Shown: positions 25,404-34,420 of the stretch, piece by piece
Numbering within the stretch: the stretch's first letter is position 1
Layout of the letters: each line of letters opens with the position of its first letter
NCBI RefSeq assembly: GCF_026341775.1
Contig: NZ_JAPEOB010000002.1
Span: forward strand, 124,001-188,000
From: Streptomyces sp. NBC_00654
Lineage (GTDB): Bacteria; Actinomycetota; Actinomycetes; Streptomycetales; Streptomycetaceae
DNA length: 64,000 nt
Direction: 5' to 3'
Made by a program: the position numbers and the translations under genes
The notes under the pieces: generated by a model
What the model was told of the DNA's origin: nothing
Database searches by the model: none
What the model saw: only the letters and a program-made list of their open reading frames with translations

Positions 25404-26705
25404 ATGACCGTTCCCTCTACCGCCGCGCCCGTTTCCCGGGCGCCTGCCGTCCCGACGACCCGGCTGATCAGTGATCCGACCGTACGAAGGATCGCCGCGT
25501 TGCTGTCGGTCAACGCCGTCGGCAACGGACTCTTCCTCACGATCAGCACTCTGTGGTTCACCCAGGGTCTGGGATACTCCACCTCGCGGGTCGGGCTGGC
25601 ACTGACAGTCGCCGGGCTGTGCGGGATCCTCGCCTCGCTCCCCGCCGGCCGTGCGTGCGACCGATGGAGTGCCAAGTCCGTCCTGACCTTCCTGCACCTC
25701 CTGCAAGCGGCTGCGATCGGCCTGTACGCCGTGGCCGATTCCTTCCCCGTCTTCCTCGCACTGGCCTGTCTGGCCACGGCCGGCAGCCGTGCCAACGCCA
25801 CCGCGCGCGGCACCCTGTACGCCCACGCCCTCCACGTCGGCATACGCACCCGCGCACTCGCGCTGCTGCGGGCGGTCAACAACGTGGGCATCGGAGCGGG
25901 CGCCGCCCTCGGATCGGTTCTCCTCGCCTTCGACAGCGACGCGGCGTACCGAGGAGCCATCTGCGTGAGCGCCACCGCGTTCCTCCTCGCGCTGATCCCG
26001 CTTCGCCGGATCCCCACCGCGACACGGCCGCCGGCCGCGCAGCCCGCGGCAGCACGGGACGTCGCCGTGCCCGAGCGACGCGCGCCCCATCCACTTCGTG
26101 ACCTGCCCTACCTTGCCGTCACCGCGCTCAACGCGGTCGTCAACACCCTCTACGTCGTCCTGGAAGTGGCCCTGCCCCTGTGGCTCCTCACCTGCACGAG
26201 CGCACCCCGGGCCATGGTCGGCTGGCTGCTGGTCACCAACACGGCCCTGGTCGTCGCCCTGCAGGTCCGTGCCGCCCGCGGCATCACCGGCCCGGCCCAG
26301 GCAGCGCGCGCCTTCCGCCTCGGTGGGCTCCTCGTCGCAGCCGCATGCCTTGCCGCCGCGTGCGCCGCCCACCGATCACCGGTCACCGCCGGCGCGGTCC
26401 TCCTGGCCGCCGTCGTCCTTCTCACCCTGGGCGAGGTCACCTCGCAAGCCGGCAGCTGGACCCTCTCCTACGACCTGGCCCCCAACCACGCCCACGGCAC
26501 CTACCAGGGCATCTACCAAACCGGAATCTCTGTCAGTCAGGCACTCGGCCCGGGCCTGCTGACCACGTTCGTCCTTCCTCACGGCACCGCGGGCTGGACG
26601 GTCCTCGCGGCACTCTTCGCCAGTGCGGCACTCGCCCTTCCGCTCGCCGCCCGCCGCGCGGCACAAGAATCCGAACAGTCGAAGCCCACCCACTACTGCG
26701 GTTGA
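25404..26705 (+). CDS. MFS transporter, probable efflux
   Basis: 433 residues from ATG 25404; a GTG at 25392 would add four. Twelve hydrophobic segments are seen, starting LLSVNAVGNGLFLTISTLWF. The motif-A-like loop between spans 2 and 3 is ASLPAGRACDRWSAKS. Later spans include LYVVLEVALPLWLLTCTS and SYDLAPNHAHGTYQGIYQTG. The family is drug-proton antiporter-like (DHA1). The substrate cannot be read. Its control by the divergent ArsR-type protein resembles regulator-exporter pairs for antibiotics. It ends just before IS630 debris. Confidence 0.88.
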   Translation: MTVPSTAAPVSRAPAVPTTRLISDPTVRRIAALLSVNAVGNGLFLTISTLWFTQGLGYSTSRVGLALTVAGLCGILASLPAGRACDRWSAKSVLTFLHLLQAAAIGLYAVADSFPVFLALACLATAGSRANATARGTLYAHALHVGIRTRALALLRAVNNVGIGAGAALGSVLLAFDSDAAYRGAICVSATAFLLALIPLRRIPTATRPPAAQPAAARDVAVPERRAPHPLRDLPYLAVTALNAVVNTLYVVLEVALPLWLLTCTSAPRAMVGWLLVTNTALVVALQVRAARGITGPAQAARAFRLGGLLVAAACLAAACAAHRSPVTAGAVLLAAVVLLTLGEVTSQAGSWTLSYDLAPNHAHGTYQGIYQTGISVSQALGPGLLTTFVLPHGTAGWTVLAALFASAALALPLAARRAAQESEQSKPTHYCG

Positions 26706-26761
26706 ACTCGTGGTGTCGTAGAGGGTGACGGCTGGCCGTTGGCTGCGGTATCACCGGAGTC

Positions 26762-27480
26762 GTGCGGTACCCACAAGGGGGCGGGCTGACGGCCGAACGG
26801 CAGCAGTTCCGCGAGGAGTTACGGCTCCGGGCGGCCGGGCGGCCAGGCAGTCGGCCCGGGGCGAGGACAGTACAGCGATTGCCAGGGATCTGCGGGTCGG
26901 TGTCCGCTCGGTCCAGCGATGGCGTCACGCGTGGGCCGAGGGCGACCCGCGGTCCTTGCGGTCGCAGGGGCCGGCGTCGCTCCCGTGGCTGAGCGAAAGG
27001 CACTTCACGCAACTGGAGGCGGAGCCGGCCAAGGGGCCGGCCGCGCATGGCTGGGAGGACCATCGCTGGACGCTGGTCCGTGTGAGGACGGTGATCGGCC
27101 GGCGCTTCCATCTGACGTGCACGATCCAGGGTGAGTGGAAGCTGTTGGTGCGTAGCGGCTGGTCCTGTGAGGCGCCGGCGCCCGCAGAGCGATGGAGCGG
27201 GACGACGATGCGGTCGCGGGGTTGGCCAAGGAGGTGCGGCCCCGCGCGGAAGGCTCGCGGCGGCCCGTGGAGCCTGGCTCGTCTTCGAGGACCAAGCCGG
27301 ATTCTCCATGACGCCGCCGCAGGTCAGGACCTGGTCACAGCGCGGCCGGACCCCGGTGGTGCGGGTGCGGGGCCGATCCTGCGGGCGGATCTCCATCGCG
27401 GCTCCGACCTGCGACAGACCCGGCCAACGGTCAAGGCTGATCTATCGGCCGCGCCGCGACGACGGCAACCGTGACGGGCG
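26762..27480 (+). pseudogene. IS630-family transposase remnant
   Basis: Pieces in several frames follow the order of an IS630 transposase: RYPQGGGLTAERQQFREE, IARDLRVGVRSVQRWRHAWA (helix-turn-helix), GPAAHGWEDHRWTLVRVRTV, IGRRFHLTCTI, then WLVFEDQAGFSMTPPQVRTW (first DDE aspartate region) and SQRGRTPVVRVRGRSCGRIS. The remaining catalytic D and E are missing; the sequence ends at the MITE-like element at 27484. Confidence 0.8.
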
Positions 27481-27483
27481 CAG

Positions 27484-27736
27484 GGGCGTGTGTCGAAAGT
27501 GGCGCCGTCCGCCCGAAGGGCGGGGCTCACGGCGTCCGGTGCGTGCGATCGCAAGGCGGAGGAGTGTCCTCGTACTGGACGTACAAGGACACTCGTCCGG
27601 TGCGTGCGATCGCAAGGCGGAGGAGTGTCCTCGTACTGGACGTACAAGGACACTCCGACGACGCGGACAACGCCGACAACGCGGCGAGCGTGCGTGCCGG
27701 GCGTCGCGAGCCAGGCGGGACTTTCGACACACGCCC
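27484..27736. mobile_element. MITE-like element with 17-bp inverted ends
   Basis: GGGCGTGTGTCGAAAGT (27484-27500) is perfectly inverted at 27720-27736, giving a 253-bp unit with no coding capacity. It sits exactly at the border between the IS630 remnant and an IS110-type remnant. Inside are two tandem 61-bp copies, each holding a strong hairpin. No clear target duplication is visible. A nonautonomous element is the simplest reading. Confidence 0.6.
27533..27654. repeat. Tandem duplication, 2 x 61 bp, each with a hairpin
   Basis: Bases 27533-27593 are repeated without change at 27594-27654. Each copy contains GTGTCCT-C-GTAC-TGGAC-GTAC-A-AGGACAC, an 11-bp stem with one mismatch and a 5-base loop, and the palindrome GCGATCGC nearby. 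Confidence 0.88.
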
Positions 27737-28225
27737 AGAGCTTTTCCTGGCGCGACTACCCTGGAGCTCGACGCGGAGCTCGCCCGCGCCGAGATGATCA
27801 GGGCCTTGAGCAGGTTGATCGCTGCCGTGCAGGCCAGGACGACGCTCTGACGGGTGGCACATAGGACACGAAGTGCCTCGCGCTCACCGCGCCGTCGTGG
27901 GTTGATGAGATGTTCGGTCGCCAGGGCTTTCCTGGCCGCGCGGACAGCATCAAGCATGTCAGTCTTGCGCCCGCATCGGACCGTGGGACGCTTGGACCGG
28001 CACACCTCGGCGACACCTTTGCCAGCCGCTTCCAGGAAGGCGGCAAGTCCGGTGCCATGGGAGCCGGTACCCTCCGGCCCGGAATGTGCTGTCGGGCGAA
28101 GTCCAGCAGCTGCTGATAACCCCGGGTGTTGGCGGGTGAGTCGGTGCTGGCGAGCACGGCGCCGATGACGCCGTCGACCTGTTCTGCGAACATGGTCACC
28201 CGGTTGTTCTTCTTCAACGCTGGAC
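27737..28225 (-). pseudogene. IS110-family transposase remnant (different from 4952)
   Basis: Leftward: KKNNRVTMFAEQVDGVIGAV, STDSPANTRGYQQLLDFARQ, then in another frame KRPTVRCGRKTDMLDAVRAA (the two last acidic residues of DEDD), RKALATEHLINPRRRGEREA and LRVLCATRQSV. The rest of the gene beyond about residue 200 is cut by the MITE-like element. The first catalytic aspartate segment is also missing. It belongs to a different IS110 subgroup from the intact element. Confidence 0.72.
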
Positions 28226-28663
28226 GGCCCTGGTCGGCGGCGGCCTGGGTGGAGTCACCGCGTGGCAGAACTGTGATGAGTCACGTCGAAATGGCGGACA
28301 AGCTGCTGATCAAGCCAACCGGGTGGGCCAGGCCGACGCCGACGTCATGCAGACACCTCGGGGCTCGGCAAGCTCTGACGAGCCGCCAGTTGCCGTTTCG
28401 GGTCATGCCGGAACACCAACGCCAGCCTGGCAGCAACCCAACCCGGCCGCAGGCCGACTATCACCGTCATCTTTGTCGCTGAACGGGGTAGCGCAGGGCT
28501 TGAGCTTCCGCGGACAGCCTAGTGACCGTCGTCGAGGCAGCAAGGCCCCGGTGATCTCGGCGATGCCGAGGCGGCGGTCACGGCTGCGTGCCGAGGGGGA
28601 AAACCGGTCGGCGCGATCAACGAGCGGCGGCCGACGTGCAGGGCCCGTGTGAACGAGGTCCGC
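28226..28663. other. No supported gene
   Basis: Transposon-like debris upstream of the IS110 remnant (for example STQAAADQGRPAL on the minus strand at about 28220-28260). No intact frame, no clear signal. Confidence 0.3.
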
Positions 28664-29899
28664 TCATACGGATTCCTCTCGGGCGCGGCGCCCCGCCGTC
28701 CCGGGGAAGCCGTGTCGATGCGCCGCGATGGAAACGACCAGTGCGGGGATCAGGATGGTGAGTGCTGCCCAGGGCAGAGCGTGGGATCCTGCGGTGCTGA
28801 GGAGGATTCCGCCGACGATGCCGCCGCCCGCGATGGCGAGGTTCCAGGCAGTGACGAACAGGGACTGCACCACGTCGACAGCTGTTCCCGCCGCCTCCGC
28901 GGCTGCCGTCTGGAGGAGCGTTGCGACACCGCCGAACGCGAGTCCCCAGATCGCCGCACTCACGAATACGAGTATGGGAAGTTCCGCGAACAGGGCGAGC
29001 ACCAGCGTGGCGACAGCGAACAGGACGCAACTCGCGATGACCAGTGGGCGCAGGTGGCGATCGATCAACGCCCCGACGATCCAGATGCTGAGCAATGAGA
29101 TCGCTCCGAAGGTCAGGAGCAGAGCATCGACGCGATCTCCGAGGCCGATCGGCCCGAGGAAGGGCGCGATGTAGTTGTACATGACGCTGTGAGCCAGCAC
29201 GTACGCCGTCGTCATGGCCAAGATCGGGAGCACACCGGGCAGCCGGAAGGTAGCCAGCAGCTGCTGCCGTTCACCACGCGCTTGACCTGCGAACTCAGGG
29301 ATCGCCCGTCGGATCCAGACGGCGAGGACGGCGGTGAGAACGCTGATGAGGCCGAACGAGATGCGCCAGTCCAGCACTTGCGCAAGGAACGTGCCCGCTG
29401 GAACACCCAGCGCGAGGGCGACCGGCGTACCCGCCGAGGCGATCGCCAGTGCGCGACCGCGCCGATGCGGTGCGACCATGCGCCTCGCGTATCCGGCTAG
29501 CAACGCCCAGATGAGCGCAGAGACCATCCCGGCGAGAAACCGCGATCCCAGGGTGAGTACGAAGGTGCTCGACAGCGCCGTCACCGTGTTCGAGATGATG
29601 AACCCCGCGATGGCGGCCAACAGCAAGCGCCGTCGAGGCCAGCCAGCAGTCGCCTTCATGAGCGGGAACGCTGCGATCACCGAGCCGATCGCATACGCGG
29701 TGACGTTCTGCCCTGCCGCCGAGATGGTGACGTCCAGGTCCCGCGCCATGGCGGGAAGCACCCCGGCGGGCAGTGTCTCGGTGAGCAAGGTGATGAATCC
29801 GGCCATGGCGAGCGCCAGGAGCCCGGAGAGCGGGAATCGCTCCGTCGAGCTTGCCTCGGCCCTGCCGGAACGGCGTTGAGTGCGGGTCTGAGTATCCAT
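28664..29899 (-). CDS. MFS transporter (DHA1, arabinose-efflux/Cmx-like)
   Basis: 411 residues with twelve membrane spans, opening with FPLSGLLALAMAGFITLLTE and TLPAGVLPAMARDLDVTISA, typical of the DHA1 group that includes chloramphenicol exporters. Further marks are NVTAYAIGSVIAAFPLMKAT, GWPRRRLLL, GRALAIASAGTPVALALGVP and GTFLAQVLDWR (antiporter motif region). A long basic N-terminus precedes span 1. It is divergent from the MerR regulator at 29967, with a 67-bp gap holding a dyad, so it is probably induced by a compound sensed by that regulator. Confidence 0.9.
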   Translation of the reverse strand: MDTQTRTQRRSGRAEASSTERFPLSGLLALAMAGFITLLTETLPAGVLPAMARDLDVTISAAGQNVTAYAIGSVIAAFPLMKATAGWPRRRLLLAAIAGFIISNTVTALSSTFVLTLGSRFLAGMVSALIWALLAGYARRMVAPHRRGRALAIASAGTPVALALGVPAGTFLAQVLDWRISFGLISVLTAVLAVWIRRAIPEFAGQARGERQQLLATFRLPGVLPILAMTTAYVLAHSVMYNYIAPFLGPIGLGDRVDALLLTFGAISLLSIWIVGALIDRHLRPLVIASCVLFAVATLVLALFAELPILVFVSAAIWGLAFGGVATLLQTAAAEAAGTAVDVVQSLFVTAWNLAIAGGGIVGGILLSTAGSHALPWAALTILIPALVVSIAAHRHGFPGTAGRRAREESV

Positions 29900-29916
29900 A
29901 GACTCAACCCTGAAGG

Positions 29917-29932
29917 CTCACACCTATGTGAG
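29917..29932. promoter_or_regulatory. Candidate MerR operator
   Basis: CTCACA-CCTA-TGTGAG is a 6-bp dyad between the divergent MFS and MerR genes. A TTGACC box (29938-29933, minus strand) lies next to it, as expected for a MerR site placed between promoter boxes. The -10 box is not clear. Confidence 0.5.
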
Positions 29933-29966
29933 GGTCAAATCAGGCACGCCACACGAGAGGGGACCG

Positions 29967-30338
29967 ATGAAGATCGGAGAGATCGCCCGGCGCACGGACA
30001 CCCCGATCCGCCTTCTGAGGTATTACGAGGAGCAGGGCCTGATCGAGCCGGACCGCATGCCGAACGGCTACCGCGAGTACGACGAGCACCTCGTCGACCG
30101 GGTGCACCAGATTCGCGGCCTGCTCGATGTCGGTCTCCCCACACGCGTGATCCGACACATTTTGCCGTGCCTGAACGAGCCCCAGACGATCCACATGCCC
30201 TACGTCACGCCCGACATGGTCGAAACGCTTGAGCACGAACGCGATCGGATGGCCGAGAAGATCCGCTATCTCACCCGCAATCACGACGCCATCAGCGCGT
30301 ATCTCGATGCGGCCGAACGGCGCGTCCCGGAGGAATGA
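29967..30338 (+). CDS. MerR-family transcriptional regulator
   Basis: 123 residues, ATG 29967 after GAGAGGGG. The N-terminal winged helix is consensus: MKIGEIARRTDTPIRLLRYY, EEQGLIEPDRMPNGYREYDE. The dimerisation helix is MVETLEHERDRMAEKIRYLT. No metal-binding cysteine cluster is seen apart from one Cys in ILPCLNEP, so it is probably a drug- or small-molecule-sensing member rather than a metal sensor. It likely controls the divergent exporter. Confidence 0.92.
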   Translation: MKIGEIARRTDTPIRLLRYYEEQGLIEPDRMPNGYREYDEHLVDRVHQIRGLLDVGLPTRVIRHILPCLNEPQTIHMPYVTPDMVETLEHERDRMAEKIRYLTRNHDAISAYLDAAERRVPEE

Positions 30339-30518
30339 CTGTCACCGCGCGAGGTGGGGACGCCGGTTACCCCGTTCCGCCATTCGCCCACACCGACGAG
30401 GACCTTGTCGTCGCCGCTGATGGAGATGGTCTGCCGAAATGCCTCGGCGCCACGGACCCGGCCCCTGGAGTCGTTGCCGCCGGGGGCTCGGCCTCACGAT
30501 AGGCCCATGAGGCCGAGC

Positions 30519-30581
<63 letters not shown>

Positions 30582-30612
30582 CAGAGCGTGGCGGGCCTTT
30601 CGTGCGTCGTGG

Positions 30613-32919
30613 TCAGAGCCGGAAGGTCCGTACGACGAGGGTCTGTCCGGCGACCGACGGCCAGCTCGCCCAGCTCTCGTCCGCGGCCAGAGTGGGCGCA
30701 CCGACTTCGCCCGGCAGGCCGACGGCGGTGGATACGACGCGGATCGGCAGGGGGCCCTTGCCGCGGGTGCGGAGGACGAGGTCGATGCCGTCGGCGGGCG
30801 GGGCCGCGTAGTCGAAACTCCAGTCCCAGCCGCTCTCCGGTCGCTTCGGTCCGCCGGTGAGCTTCGCGCCCTCGATGGTGGCGTCGAGGATCTGGTGGGC
30901 ACGGGTGTCGGCGTGTACAGCGAGGGTGTGGGCGTCGGCAGGCCCCTGGATACGGACTCGGACCGTACGTATGCCGTCGGCCTCGGTGCTTGAGACGTTC
31001 GCGGTACGCGGTGTGTCCAGGGGTGCGGCCTTGGCGGGTCCGTTCGTGAGCGCGACGTCGCCCAGCGGAGGGATGCGGTCGTCGTAGCGTGCCGGTTCAC
31101 CGGTGAGGAGCTTGCCGACGGTGGGCTGGGAGGTGTCGCCGAGGCTGACCCAGGTGGCCTTGCCCGTGTCGGACTCCAGGACGTAGCCGAGGCTGACCGG
31201 CCGGGGTTCGTCGGCGCTGTAGCCGTCGAGGGCCGTACCCACGACCAGCGTGCCCGCGCCCGCCACCGCCGTCGCGAGCATCCCGACCGTGCATGCCCGG
31301 CGCGAGGGAAGCGGCTCCAGGAGTGTCAGCGACAACGCCACGAGCAGTACCGCCAGGACCAGCGGGGCCGCGGCGAGCGTCAGCCCCAGGGCGGGCAGCA
31401 GCAGGAGTACGACCGGCAGGACGAGTGCCACAGCGGGTACTGCGGCCACCGCTCCGGCCACCGCGCGCCATGGGGATTCCGCCCCTGTGAACCGCAGCGT
31501 CACCGCGACGACCGCCAGTCCGATCAGTGCCGGCCAGGTGAAGAGGTAGGCGCCCCCGGGCAGCAGCACGGCGCTGACCACGGCGATCATCGCGACAACG
31601 CCGAGCACGCCCATCACGATGTCCAGCGGTGACGCCTTGCGGCGCGCCCAGCGGTACCAGGCGACGAGCAGCGCCAGGAGGAGCAACGCTCCGCCCCATG
31701 CGTACCGGCCGGGGTGGTAGACGCTGCCCTCGTTGAGGGCGAAGTCCGGCCGGGCCAGGCTCAGCACCGACCACCCGGCCAGTCCGATGGCCGCAGCGCC
31801 GATCAACGTGAGCGGGAAGGTCAGGGCGGCCCGTCCGGCGCCGCCGGGGGACAGGCCTCGGCGTCGGCCGAGCCACAGCAGCAGGGGCACGCCCAGTGCG
31901 GCGGCCAGTGCGAGCGGCAGGGTCAGCCATGCCGGGTAGGACACGACCGTGCCGAACAGGGAGAAGTACGTGGCGTCCGGACCGCTCTGGGAGAGGTCCG
32001 TGCCGCCGAGCTGGCGGACCGCTCCGAGGGCCGCGTCGCCCATGTCCTGCACGCTCGCGGCATCGAGCCGGGAGATGCTGTCGTGGGCGGTGTGGTAGTG
32101 CGCGGAGCCTTCCATGAAGGCGAAGTTGAGACCGCGCATCCCGGCCTCGTCGAAGACTGTCAGATCGGTGTCGTTGGGCAGCCGTTCGTAGATCGCGGCG
32201 GAGAGAGACGTGGTGAGTGCGCCGGAGGCCCGTACGGCGGAGGTGAGACCCGTGCCCGCCTTCTGGAACATCACGACGGGCCCGGAGGTGCCCCGGCCCT
32301 CCATGTTCAGCACCACGGTCTGCCGGGGGTCAGCGGCCCGGGGCGAGCCGGCCTCCGCGTCGACGAACGCCTGCGCGCCGAGCAGCCCTTGTTCCTCACC
32401 GTCGGTGAAGAGGAACTCGATGTCGTTGCGGGGCTGCGCTCCGGCCTTGAGCACACGGGCGATTTCGAGGATCGCGGCGACGTTTGAACCGTCGTCGCCG
32501 GCGCCCGGGGCGGTCGGCACGGAGTCGTAGTGGGCGACGAGGAGGACCCGGCCGGTGGGCTTCCTGCCGGGAATCGTGGCGTGGATGTTGGAGACGGAAC
32601 CGACCACGGCCGGCAGCTCGTCGACATCTGAAGGGGCCACCCTGCTCTGGACCTCGGGCCGCAGACCCACCTTCCGCAGCTCACCGACGAGGTACTCCCG
32701 TACGTCCGCCTGCGCGGCCGAACCCGTCGGGTGCGGCACCTTCGCGATTCCGTCGAGCAGGGCAACGGCACGGGACGCCGAGAATTCGCCGACGGGGGCG
32801 GAGACCGGCCGCGGCTCGGAGGCGCGCAACGGCTGCGTGACCGCGAAAGCGGTGAGGAACAGCAGCAGAAGAGCGGCCAGGGCCGGTACTCGTCTGCGCA
32901 TCGTGGTCTGGAACTGCAC
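30613..32919 (-). CDS. Multi-membrane M28-family aminopeptidase
   Basis: 768 residues from a GTG at 32919 (TGAGGT upstream). An N-terminal span (ALAALLLLFLTAFAVTQPL) is followed by the M28 peptidase domain, residues about 50-330: VLLVAHYDSVPTAPGAGDDG (zinc ligands H and D), FLFTDGEEQGLLGAQAF (catalytic and ligand E) and AHYHTAHDSISRLD (ligand H). Then eight or so membrane spans (about 340-560) and a C-terminal beta-rich extracytoplasmic domain. This layout matches the large Fxna/vacuolar-type membrane peptidases found in actinomycetes. It would act outside the membrane on peptides. Monocistronic. Confidence 0.92.
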   Translation of the reverse strand: MQFQTTMRRRVPALAALLLLFLTAFAVTQPLRASEPRPVSAPVGEFSASRAVALLDGIAKVPHPTGSAAQADVREYLVGELRKVGLRPEVQSRVAPSDVDELPAVVGSVSNIHATIPGRKPTGRVLLVAHYDSVPTAPGAGDDGSNVAAILEIARVLKAGAQPRNDIEFLFTDGEEQGLLGAQAFVDAEAGSPRAADPRQTVVLNMEGRGTSGPVVMFQKAGTGLTSAVRASGALTTSLSAAIYERLPNDTDLTVFDEAGMRGLNFAFMEGSAHYHTAHDSISRLDAASVQDMGDAALGAVRQLGGTDLSQSGPDATYFSLFGTVVSYPAWLTLPLALAAALGVPLLLWLGRRRGLSPGGAGRAALTFPLTLIGAAAIGLAGWSVLSLARPDFALNEGSVYHPGRYAWGGALLLLALLVAWYRWARRKASPLDIVMGVLGVVAMIAVVSAVLLPGGAYLFTWPALIGLAVVAVTLRFTGAESPWRAVAGAVAAVPAVALVLPVVLLLLPALGLTLAAAPLVLAVLLVALSLTLLEPLPSRRACTVGMLATAVAGAGTLVVGTALDGYSADEPRPVSLGYVLESDTGKATWVSLGDTSQPTVGKLLTGEPARYDDRIPPLGDVALTNGPAKAAPLDTPRTANVSSTEADGIRTVRVRIQGPADAHTLAVHADTRAHQILDATIEGAKLTGGPKRPESGWDWSFDYAAPPADGIDLVLRTRGKGPLPIRVVSTAVGLPGEVGAPTLAADESWASWPSVAGQTLVVRTFRL

Positions 32920-33713
32920 GGATATACCTCATAGCGGGAGTGGGATGGGGACAGTGGACAAATGCGTCGACGGCGACGTTCCGCAGCTCGGCGGTGTAGC
33001 GCTCGCCGGCGCGGTCGCGCAGCCTGAGCGGGTTGGTGTCGGGGAACATCTCGGAGTCGCTGAAGCTGTCCGAACCGATCTCGATCGGCCCTGCGGATCG
33101 GCTTGGCCGAAACGTCCAGGGCACGGAGTCGCTGTATGCCTGCGGAAACCCAGGACCTGCGGCCGGGAAACAGACCGGGGCGCCTCGGAGAACGTGAGCC
33201 GGCCCTGCGCGAGGCCGGCTCACGGCCGACGCATGGACTTCGCTCCGGAAACTGGCTCTGCCGATGACGAAGCGCAGAGTTTTCGGGCAACTCGGGCAGC
33301 TCGGGTGGCGTGATGGTGTGGCTCCGCTGCCACAGTCAGACCTCGGCCAGACCAGAGGCGCCTCCCGTACTCATCGACACCGAGGTCCGGGCCCGGCGAG
33401 CGCCTCCCCGAGCCGTCGAGAAGTGACTTCGCGAGTGGTCGACAAAGCCAGGGACCGTGACCTCGGCCGTCATACGACAGCACTCACCGGCGGTGTGCGG
33501 GAGCGCTGCACCAAGCAGTGCGGACACGCTGCGCGACAGCCGACTGTTGGGAGGCAGGGAAGAGTTCACGCCCCGGCCGAACGAGCTGCTGTTCGCCTCG
33601 ATCGCGGAGCTGCCGGTGGGCCGGACCTGTGGCATCCGAATGCGATCACGACGCCCAGGTCTGAGCGCAGCCCATGGGAGGAGGGCGACACAGCCGCACG
33701 GGGCCGCCCATGG
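32920..33713. other. Stretch of gene fragments, no intact gene
   Basis: On the minus strand at about 32960-33110 a fragment reads PIEIGSDSFSDSEMFPDTNP and LRLRDRAGERYTAELRNVAV, coding-like but with no start or known family. On the plus strand near 33545-33620, EEFTPRPNELLFASIAELPV looks like another fragment. GCAACTCGGGCAGCTCGGG-type short repeats lie near 33287-33305. Confidence 0.35.
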
Positions 33714-34340
33714 CTACGGACTGCTTGTACGCCTTCTCAGCATGGTCGCGACATTCAGTGGTCCGACGGACAGGCGCTTCTGGGTGACGAACCCGAAGTG
33801 CTGGTAGAGCGCCACATTTCCGGGGTCCGCGGTGGTGAGGTAGACCCCGGCCGTGACTGGTGTGTCGGCCAGCAGACGGTCGAGGAGACGCCTCCCCGCC
33901 CCGCGGCCCGCGGCGGCGGGAACCACCCCGATGAACTCCAGCGTCCAGGCACTCTCGGGCGCACCGGCTTCGGTGAGTTCGAGGTAGCGCAGGGTCCGCT
34001 GCACGGACCGGGGGCCGCAACGTGCGAGCGTACGGGCCGCCCACTGCGCCTGAGCGGCAGGTGAGAGCCGAGATCCGGGCGGGGTGAGGACGGCGGCCGC
34101 GACGGGGCGGCCGTCGTCCCCGGTCAGGGCATAACGGCGCGATCCGGGAATAGTGTCATCGGCGCGCAGGGTGGCGTCGAACCAGTTCTCCCTGGTGGCG
34201 GACGAACTGCCGCAGATCCAGGAGGTCGCCGACTCACGGGCAAACGCATCGGCCAGCACACCTACGCAGGCATCCACGGACGGGCAGTCGTCGATCTCCG
34301 GCCGGTGCGGAGCTGTGTCCGGGAACTGGTAGTCGTTCAT
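33714..34340 (-). CDS. GNAT-family N-acetyltransferase
   Basis: 208 residues, ATG 34340 with GAAGGAGGACC. The fold is readable: CPSVDACVGVLADAFARESA, DDGRPVAAAVLTPPGSR, ESAWTLEFIGVVPAAAGRGA and GRRLLDRLLADT (acetyl-CoA loop R-G-A-G-R), then AGVYLTTADPGNVALYQHFG. This resembles GNATs that inactivate or modify small amines (puromycin acetyltransferase-like layout, with a central W-F segment TRENWFDATL). It shares the bidirectional promoter at 34341-34420 with the saccharopine-dehydrogenase-like gene. Confidence 0.88.
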   Translation of the reverse strand: MNDYQFPDTAPHRPEIDDCPSVDACVGVLADAFARESATSWICGSSSATRENWFDATLRADDTIPGSRRYALTGDDGRPVAAAVLTPPGSRLSPAAQAQWAARTLARCGPRSVQRTLRYLELTEAGAPESAWTLEFIGVVPAAAGRGAGRRLLDRLLADTPVTAGVYLTTADPGNVALYQHFGFVTQKRLSVGPLNVATMLRRRTSSP

Positions 34341-34420
34341 GGTCCTCCTTCATCAGCACTTGCTCGATTCAAAACCGATCGTATAGCTTTCGATCGTAAC
34401 GGACTAGAGAGGAAGAGCGA
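34341..34420. promoter_or_regulatory. Bidirectional promoter with operator A (CGATCG-N9-CGATCG)
   Basis: CGATCG-TATAGCTTT-CGATCG at 34376-34396 lies in the 80-bp gap between divergent starts. The whole gap is about four-fifths identical by eye to 41334-41414. A similar core is at 61871-61891. A TATAGC box inside the spacer may be a -10 element covered by the bound regulator. Confidence 0.7.

Noticed and set aside
27533..27654. Possible CRISPR array
   Set aside because: Only two directly abutting 61-bp copies with no spacers and no cas genes.
27533..27654. Hairpins as tRNA genes
   Set aside because: The stem-loop is a single palindrome without cloverleaf arms; no tRNA was found in the window.
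34376..34396. Operator A as a TetR site
   Set aside because: No TetR gene is in the window; PaaX is closer, but the true binder is unproven, so I only call it an operator.
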